Source: Eurosta solidaginis
Lineage: Eukaryota > Arthropoda > Insecta > Diptera > Tephritidae
DNA: 64,000 nt
Direction of reading: 5' to 3'
Assembly (NCBI RefSeq): GCF_040869045.1
Contig: NC_090323.1
Coordinates: 176,288,083-176,352,082, forward strand
Shown: one piece after another, positions 57,701 to 64,000 of the stretch
Numbering within the stretch: the stretch's first letter is position 1
Layout: each line of letters starts with the position of its first letter
The notes under the pieces: generated by a model
Databases searched by the model: none
What the model saw: the letters and a program-made list of their open reading frames with translations, nothing else
What the model was told of the DNA's origin: nothing
Translations under genes and position numbers: made by a program

Positions 57701-59109
57701 ACAAACATTCTAGAGTCACCCTTGGTCCACCTTTATGGCGATATCTCGAAAAGGCGTCCACCTATAGAACTAAGGATTACTCCCTTTTAAAATACTCATT
57801 ACCACCTTTCATTTGATACCCATATCGTACAAACACATTCTAGAGTCACCCTGGCCCACCCTAATGGCGATATCTCGAAAAGGCGTCCACCTATAGACCT
57901 AATGCCCACTCCCTCTTAAAATGCTCAGTAACGCCTTTCGTTTGATACCCATATCGCAAAAACATTCTAGAGTCACCCTTGGTCCACCTTTATGGCGATA
58001 TCTCGAAAAGGCGTCCACCTATAGAACTAAGGATTACTCCCTTCTAAAATACTCATTACCACCTTTCATTTGATACCCATATCGTACAAACACATTCTAG
58101 AGTCACCCCTGGCCCACCCTAATGGCGATATCTCGAAAAGGCGTCCACCTATAGTCCTAATGCCCACTCCCTCTTAAAATGCTCAGTAACACCTTTCGTT
58201 TGATACCCATATCGTACAAACACATTCTAGAGTCACCCCTGGCCTACCCTAATGACGATATCTCGAAAAGGCGTCCACCTATAGACCTCATGCCCACTCC
58301 CTCCTAAAATGCTCAGTAACACCTTTCTTTTGATACCCATATCGTAAAAACATTCTAGAGTCACCCTTGGTCCACCTTTATGGCGATATCTCGAAAAGGC
58401 GTTCACCTATAGAACTAAGGATTACTCCCTTTTAAAATACTCATTACCATCTTTCATTTGATACCCATATCATACAAACACATTCTAGAGTCACCCCTGG
58501 CCCACCCTAATGGCGACATTTCGAAAAGCGTCCACCTATAGACCTAATGCCCACTCCCTCTTAAAATGCTCAGTAACACCTTTCATTTGATTCCCATATC
58601 GTACAACTAGAGACACCCCTGGTCCACCTTTATGGCGATATCTCGAAACGGCGTCCACCTAGGGAACTAAGGATCACTCCTTTTCAAAATACTCATTAAC
58701 AGCTTTTATTTGATACCCATATCGTACAAACATATTCTAGAGTCACCCCTGGTCCACCTTTATGGCGATTTCTCGAAAAGGCGTTCACCTATAGAACTAA
58801 AGCCCATTCCCTTTTAAAATACTCATTATTACCTTTCATTTGATACCCATATCGTACAAACACATTCTAGAGTCAGCCCTGGTCCACCTTTATGGCGATA
58901 TCCCTAAATGGCGTCCATCCATAGAACTATGGCCTACTCTCACTTAAAATACTCTTTAATACCTTCCATTTGATACACATGTCATACAACAACATTCCAG
59001 GGTTACCCAGGTTCATTTTCTTACATGGTGATTTTCCTTATTTTGTCTCCATAGCTCTCAACTGAGTATGTAATGTTCGGTTACACCCGAACTTAGCCTT
59101 CCTTACTTG
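54751..59109 (+). mobile_element. HINE/DINE-1-like element, copy E
   Basis: Same family and orientation as copy A. ATACTCAGTTGAG lies at 54751-54763 and its inverse CTCAACTGAGTAT at 59057-59069, then hairpin GTTCGGTTACACCCGAAC at 59075-59092 and the end CCTTCCTTACTTG at 59109. It is 4359 bp against 3093 for copy A, because the tandem array is longer. The core is closely similar to copy A, with the same CCACGCCCAC boxes. No coding capacity. Confidence 0.7.
56060..58990 (+). repeat. ~128-bp tandem array in HINE copy E, higher-order
   Basis: About 22-23 monomers alternate between two types. One contains CTAATGCCCACTCCCTC and GCTCAGTAACACC. The other contains CTAAGGATTACTCCC and ACTCATTACCACC. 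Distinctive variant units recur about 1.28-1.41 kb apart: ACAACTAGAGACACC at 57190 and 58604, and TTCTAGAATCACCCCTGG at 56167 and 57450. A block of about ten units has therefore been duplicated. Confidence 0.88.
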
Positions 59110-59648
59110 TTATTCCACGTTTTACTGATCTGAGTGGTATTTTTGAAATGTCCTTTTCAAATACTCCACAACTTCGTCGATGTAATAAGTTTTACAGCAA
59201 TCGGTTGGTTTCTGAGAAAATGCAAAATATAATTTTGATGCCAAAAATTTATAGCGGTCACGAGATATTACAGTCTTAATAATAGCATTACTGATTGAAC
59301 GATGTTTTATAATAATGATTTAAAGTCGGAAGCTTGTTAGAAGACATAACGATCATAGAGCCCAGCATAACTTGTATCAGTCTTTACTATATTTGAACTT
59401 TTTTTTGCGGTTTGAAACTCAAAAATGGGATCATTTGTACATTGTGCGATATACATGCACAGGCTTTGAGGAAACATCTTTTGAAAAATTTTGAAAGGGC
59501 AAAGAATTAAGAGGAATTTCCGGACTTATATTACGTCCACGGTAATCACTTATAATATGTATAGGTATGGAATTTTCTCAAAGAGATGACTATAATCTAA
59601 AGTTTGTTGAGATGTAATTCTCATTATCGTCTTTTGCTAATTTACTTA
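59110..59648. other. AT-rich stretch, nothing recognised
   Basis: No gene or element end identified between HINE copy E and the RTE copy. Confidence 0.5.
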
Positions 59649-60983
59649 CTTACTCACTTAATTGGCGCTTAACCGTCTAAGCGGTTATGGCCGTCCAACA
59701 AGGCGCGCCAGTCGCTCCTTCGCTCCGCCAACCGGCGCCAATTGGTCACACCATGGGAGTTTAAATCGTTTTCCACCTAGTCCTTCCAACGGAGTGGGGG
59801 CCGCCCTCTACCTCTGCTTCCATAGGCGGGTTCCGGTAGAAACACTTTCTTGGCCAGAGCATCATCTTTCATTCGCATAACATGGCCTAGCCAGCGCAGC
59901 TGCTGCGTTTTAATTCGCTGGACTATGTTGATGTCTGCATATAGCTCGTACAGCTCATCATTAAATCTTCCTCGGTACTCGCCATCGCCAACGCGTAGGG
60001 GTCCATAAATCTTTCGAAGAAATTTTCTCTCGAACACTCCCGAAGCCGCTTCATCTACTGTTGTCATGGTCCATGCTTCTGCCCCATATAGCAGGACGGG
60101 TACGATAAGTGACTTGTAGATTATGATTTTCGTTTGCCTAGAGAGGACTTTACTTTTCAATTGCCTACCTAGTCCAAAGTAGCATTTATTGGCAAGATTG
60201 ATTCTTCGCTGGATTTCAGTGCTGATGTTGTTGCTAGTGTTGATGCTGGTTCCCAAATAAACGAAGTCTTTTACTATTTCGAAATTATGGCTGTCAACAG
60301 TAGCGTGGTTGCCAAGGCGCATATGCGCTGACTCTTTGCTCGATGACAGCAGGTACTTCGCTTTGTCCTCATTCTCCATCAAACCCATCTTTACAGCTCC
60401 TTTTTCCAGTTTGGAGTAAGCAGAACTAACAGCGCGGGTGTTTAGGCCGATGATATCAATGTCACCAGCATATGCCAGTAATTGCACGCTTTTATAGTAT
60501 ATTGTTCCATTGCGGTTAAGTTCTGCAGCTAGTATAATTTTCTCCAGCATCAAATTAAAGAAATCGCATGATAGGGGGTCACCCTGTCTGAAACCTCGTT
60601 TAGTTTCGAACGGCTCAGAGAGGTCCTCCCAATTCTGATTGAGCTGATGGTGTTGCTCAACGTCATTTTGCACAGCCGCATAAGTTTTGCGGGGAAACCA
60701 AATTGAGACATAGCGGCATATAGGCAGCTCCTTTTCATGCTGTCGAAGGCGGCTTTAAAGTCGACGAAGAGGTGATGTGTGTCGCTTCTCTTTTCACGGG
60801 TTTTTTCCAAGATTTGGCGCATTGTGAAAATCTGGTCGATGGTAGATTTACCAGGTCTGAAGCTGCACTGATAAGGTCCAATCAGCCGGTTCACGGTGGG
60901 CTTCAATCTTTCGCACAATATATTTGAAAGGACCTTATATGCGATAGTGGGCGCATTTTGTAGTATCCCCCTTCTTGTGGACG
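59649..60983 (-). mobile_element. RTE-clade retrotransposon, 5'-truncated copy
   Basis: Minus-strand copy of the family at 14095-16572. It has the (TAAG)-type tail at 59640-59660 and is truncated at its 5' end at about 60983, inside the RT. AAATTAGC beyond the tail resembles AAATTTAGC at the 5' junction (minus strand), a possible imperfect target duplication. It cuts off the piggyBac element that begins at 60984. Confidence 0.8.
59664..60975 (-). pseudogene. RTE reverse transcriptase, partial
   Basis: Frame 60918-60550 reads 'CERLKPTVNRLIGPYQCSFR', 'PGKSTIDQIFTMRQILEKTR' and 'FVDFKAAFDSMKRSCLYAAM'. A small frameshift leads to 60673-59777 with 'TKRGFRQGDPLS' and the active site as 'LLAYAGDIDIIG', where the second residue of the usual YADD is glycine. 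It continues to 'GRGRPPLRWKD', with a stop near 59778 and the last residues in the next frame. The YAGD change would abolish polymerase activity. This copy is more complete in the RT than the one at 14746-15870. Confidence 0.85.
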
Positions 60984-61682
60984 CTAAATTTTTGATAAAT
61001 TGGATCCCAAAAATTCGTTCGGTGCTATAATGCTTTCAAAATCTGATAGCTCGCTATTGGATGATGCAGGGGAACCAGAATCTACGCCGTGCGAACCCAA
61101 TTTTGGCAAATAATTATCATCATTTCCGTTCAAAAAATCAGTGCATGTATCATCTTCATCAGAATCAAGTATTTCATGAATCAACCGCTCGGTAATTTTG
61201 TCTGAGCTGAGTTTTTTCGAGATGGTATTTTTTATAAAAGAAAGACGAGAGAACACTTTTTTTTTTTTGAAGAGAGGCACTGTTGGTACGTATATGTACC
61301 AGTATAAAATACTACTGGTACATATAAGTACCAGCTCATTGAAACCCCACAAACTCAAGCAAATCTATGTAAATGGTTCACTAAATATGCTAAAGCTTGT
61401 AAATAAAATAAATATCCTCCATAAAAATAATTTGTTTGGCAGTTACAACCTTTTTTTTAAGATTATTATTCAAAAACCAAACACGCGTCCGAATCTTTCA
61501 CTATTTAACTCAAAACTGAGCGTACTGCACAGGAGAAAATGATTTTATTTTTATGTGTACCTTTAGACAAACCAAAAAGCCTGCTTTTGTACATTTTTTA
61601 TTCAGTTTGAGTGTGATTTTGAGGATTTAGTCCAATATACACATTTAGTGGTGCATACGGTATACCAACAGGTTCGAAAGGG
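60984..61682 (-). mobile_element. piggyBac-like element, 5' part only (copy 2)
   Basis: The right end reads, inverted, CCCTTTCGAACC next to TTAA (61683-61686), nearly the same terminus as copy 1. The transposase N-terminus (frame 61358-60984) is acidic, 'LDSDEDDTCTDFLNG', and ends abruptly at the RTE junction. Two 16-bp palindromes, GGTACGTATATGTACC (61285-61300) and GGTACATATAAGTACC (61317-61332), lie upstream of or near the start, with a worn third near 61650-61666. The start codon is unclear. The rest of the element is missing. Confidence 0.7.
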
Positions 61683-61889
61683 TTAAATATATAATTACTT
61701 CATTCAGTTTAATTCTTGATTGCTGTTAGGTATAAAAACAAAATTTGGTTATTTTAACTTTAAATGTACATTGGTGGCAAACTTTTGTTGCCGAAGTAAG
61801 AAATAAATAACAAGCTCCGTATGAGAACTAATTTTTTTAAATTATGACAACGTTTCACTGACTACGGTTTTAAAAACCATGACTTAAGC

Positions 61890-62575
61890 GAATGCACTTA
61901 AATGGCCGAACTCTTTTAGGAAAAGGTACCGATGCCCGGCTGTTTCGGTTGGTTGATGTACTTATCAAGGCAAAGGTCGTCATCATAACCTTACAGGAAG
62001 CGCGCCATACGAGACAAGATAGAAGTACATCTTGGAACTGTTGCCTATGAACAAATGCGAAATTCGGAGCGAACATTTTAACTTCGTTGTGGGAAGGAAA
62101 TTTCAACACAAAGTATTGTCCTTCACTTGGGATAAAGAGCGTTTCGTCTTAATTTTGTATGTCCCTAAGTGAAATTTAAAGCTACATACGATTACTACCA
62201 CCGCCGTAATATAAAAATTTTCTGGGCGACTTTAAGGCCAGAATGGGCATGGAAGGTGTTTTCGGTCCTACAGCTAATCATTTTAGCCTCCACAATTACA
62301 CTTCTCACAACAGCTTGGGGTTCGCCGCTGTTCGAAGAACATGTAACGAAATCGATCCCGTGGTTATCGATGGCAGGCACAGTTCAAGTGCCTTACATGC
62401 GAAAACTCTGCAAGTTTCAAATACCGTCGCTGACCACACCCTTGTTGCAGCCAAGATATGTGCATGCCGCTGGGAAGCAAAAACAAGCTTGCAGTGATAC
62501 AGGGAAAGTGTGCCACCGAAAAACTTTTCACGAAAACCGCGGATGATAATTAATCAACTCGGCTCTCACACCTGC
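61890..62575 (+). pseudogene. RTE-type endonuclease fragment, heavily decayed
   Basis: Fragments in changing frames parallel the endonuclease at 14128-14745: 'GTDARLFRLVDVLIKAKVVI' near 61927-61985, 'FNFVVGRKFQHKVLSFTWDK' near 62078-62137, 'GDFKARMGMEGVFGP' near 62226-62270, and 'DGRHSSS...VADHTLVAAKI' near 62362-62460, the end of the domain. Part of the middle, around 62160-62200, is missing. No frame is intact. It could be another family within RTE. Confidence 0.65.
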
Positions 62576-62582
62576 TAACTAA

Positions 62583-63706
62583 ATGCATGCTGACAATATC
62601 ACGTCGCTTGTCGAAAACAATGTATTAGATGATAACTTATGTATTTTAGGTGATTTTAACTTGAGTAACATTCGCTGGACTGATAGTGCTTGTAACTCTT
62701 TTCTCATGCCATCTAATATAAATTGTATTTTAAGTGTTAATTTGAAGCAAATCAATTTGTTTTTTAACGAGCTAGGCAAAATCTTAGATCTCATATTTGT
62801 GACTGATAATATTAACTACGTTATTTCTGAGTGCATGCCGCCCATGACTCAATGTGATAAACATCATAAGGCCACAACTCTAAGCGTTGAGTCTTATGAA
62901 TACCTTCCGACTTTTCTAAATACTAATGATAAAATCATTTACAAATATGATACCTGTGATTTTGTGCATCTCAATAGTTTATTATTGGATGTTAACTGGA
63001 CTGCTCTAATAGCAAATTCAAGTATCGGTGAGTGCTTTTCCAACTTCAAAGCTTTTATGCATGAGTTCTGTATGAATAATAAATCCATTAAAAAGAAGCG
63101 ACCACATAGTATTCCATGGTACACAAAAGAATTAAAAAAGCTTAAAAACCTAAGAAACAAATTTCACAAAACGTTTTCTGCTTACTAATAATATATATTT
63201 TTATTATAAATATAAAAACTTTGCTGTCGAGTTCAATCGCCTAGATAAATATCTGTACAACAAATTAATTCGCGGCGCCGAGTGGAGTATTAAAAGTAAT
63301 CCAAAATATTTTTGGACGTTTATCAAATCAAAAAGATCACGCTCTTTTATCCAAAGTCAGTGTTTCTTGATGATCAGTTCGCTGATGGGCCCAATGATAT
63401 AGCAAATCTGTTTGCTACCTTTTTTAAATCAAATTTTACTACTGATAACGATGTCCCCTCATCAAGCTTTTCTTCAAATTTCTCACACCTTAATTTTGGG
63501 TCTCTTACCCTATCTTCAGAAGACATTGCCAAGGGGCAAGCTTTTCTTCAAATTTCTCGCACCTTAATTTTGGGTCCTAATTGCACCATTCAAAATTATA
63601 TTCAATAAATCTCTTGCTTCAGGAACCTTCATTAATGATTGGAAAGTTGCTCACATAGTCCCAGTCTTAAAATCAGGTAAGAAAAACAATGTTCACAATT
63701 ATAGAC
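62583..63706 (+). pseudogene. Jockey/CR1-like non-LTR retrotransposon, 5'-truncated
   Basis: The frame 62583-63188 (201 residues) begins inside an endonuclease domain with 'LCILGDFNLSNIRW' and 'KILDLIFVTDN', then has a linker 'IPWYTKELKKLKNLRNKFHK'. After a stop near 63186 a second part reads 'NPKYFWTFIKSKRSRS' (near 63300), 'DDQFADGPNDIANLFATFFK' (frame 63312-63608) and, frameshifted, 'FNKSLASGTFINDWKVAHIV' with 'KSGKKNNVHNYR' (to about 63703), the first RT blocks. It is interrupted by a poly(T) insertion at 63707. A 39-bp string recurs at 63464 and 63539, a 75-bp duplication. Confidence 0.75.
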
Positions 63707-64000
63707 TTTTTTTTTTTTTTGCGTTGAGGCTGACAAATGCCTAATGCACCATAATTGCTGCCGTCGCAGCAACCGTGTGTCCGTAGAGTAAAAAACAGCC
63801 CCGTTCTGGAACCGTCGCCCACCCCGGCACCACTTTCGCATTACTTCAGGGTGGCGTTCCATAATTCCTATTTTTTAAGAGCCTACTGTTGTCTCTGCGT
63901 CCAGGTTCCCGCTATTTGCTCTGAGTGTCCATTTAATCGCCACTGCTTCGCATGCGCATTTCTCTGCGCTCCCTCTCAGCATCCATCAGGCGTGTCATTA
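63707..64000 (-). mobile_element. Poly(A)-tailed retroelement running off the edge
   Basis: A T-run at 63707-63720 splits the Jockey-like RT and reads as a poly(A) tail on the minus strand. The adjoining ~280 bp is GC-richer and has a short minus-strand frame (63862-63632) that I do not recognise. It is probably the 3' end of a non-LTR element or SINE whose 5' part lies beyond the window. Confidence 0.5.

Noticed and set aside
59662..59880. 72-residue plus frame, also present inverted at 16345-16563
   Set aside because: It is the antisense of the RTE C-terminus in both copies; recurrence reflects the element.

Overview
The window looks like gene-poor, repeat-dense DNA from an insect. A higher dipteran is likely, and a tephritid-type fruit fly fits best. 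The reasons are AT-rich DNA, RTE, Jockey and copia retroelements, piggyBac, hAT and Harbinger-type DNA elements, Helitrons, and dispersed repeats with CCACGCCCAC boxes. The family-level guess rests on recognising repeat types, not on a host gene. I find no convincing intact host gene, rRNA or functional tRNA. Nearly everything that can be named is a mobile element or its debris.

Layout. 1-6520: an RTE reverse-transcriptase scrap, a 160-bp inverted pair carrying tRNA-like A and B boxes, a 3.0-kb Helitron-like element filled with a ~129-bp tandem repeat, and a short retroelement fragment. 6521-9613: a 3.1-kb non-autonomous element with DINE-1/HINE architecture (copy A). 9614-16585: a small retroposed insertion with a 13-bp target duplication, an RNase H fragment of a non-LTR element, and an RTE element bounded by a 13-bp target duplication. 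16586-25228: degenerate repeats, HINE copy B, a decayed piggyBac, a non-LTR ORF1 with zinc knuckles, and an AT-rich foldback. 25229-39663: HINE copy C, split by a head-to-tail array of three Helitrons. The first two (5490 and 5491 bp) appear almost identical, and the third is shorter and diverged. 39664-44680: a hammerhead-ribozyme-like motif, then a full-length but broken copia element (LTRs, primer site, 5-bp target duplication) inside the 3' tail of another retroelement. 44683-47955: an internally deleted piggyBac with TTAA ends, then HINE copy D. 49485-51125: a second HINE-like family with the same end design. 51608-54172: a hAT remnant with a Harbinger-type MITE inside it, next to a Ty3/gypsy integrase fragment. 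54751-59109: HINE copy E, whose ~128-bp repeats form a higher-order array. 59649-64000: an RTE copy that truncates a second piggyBac, then an RTE endonuclease fragment, a Jockey-like element and a poly(A) retroelement running off the edge.

The parts do not form a host pathway. The autonomous elements (RTE, Jockey, copia, piggyBac, hAT, gypsy) are all broken by stops, frameshifts or deletions. The non-autonomous Helitron and HINE elements have no coding capacity and would depend on a Rep/helicase supplied elsewhere. The strongest signals are structural: the Helitron concatemer, a terminal module shared by two HINE families, a ~128-bp monomer shared between a Helitron and the HINEs, and repeated 16-bp palindromes inside the piggyBac ends.
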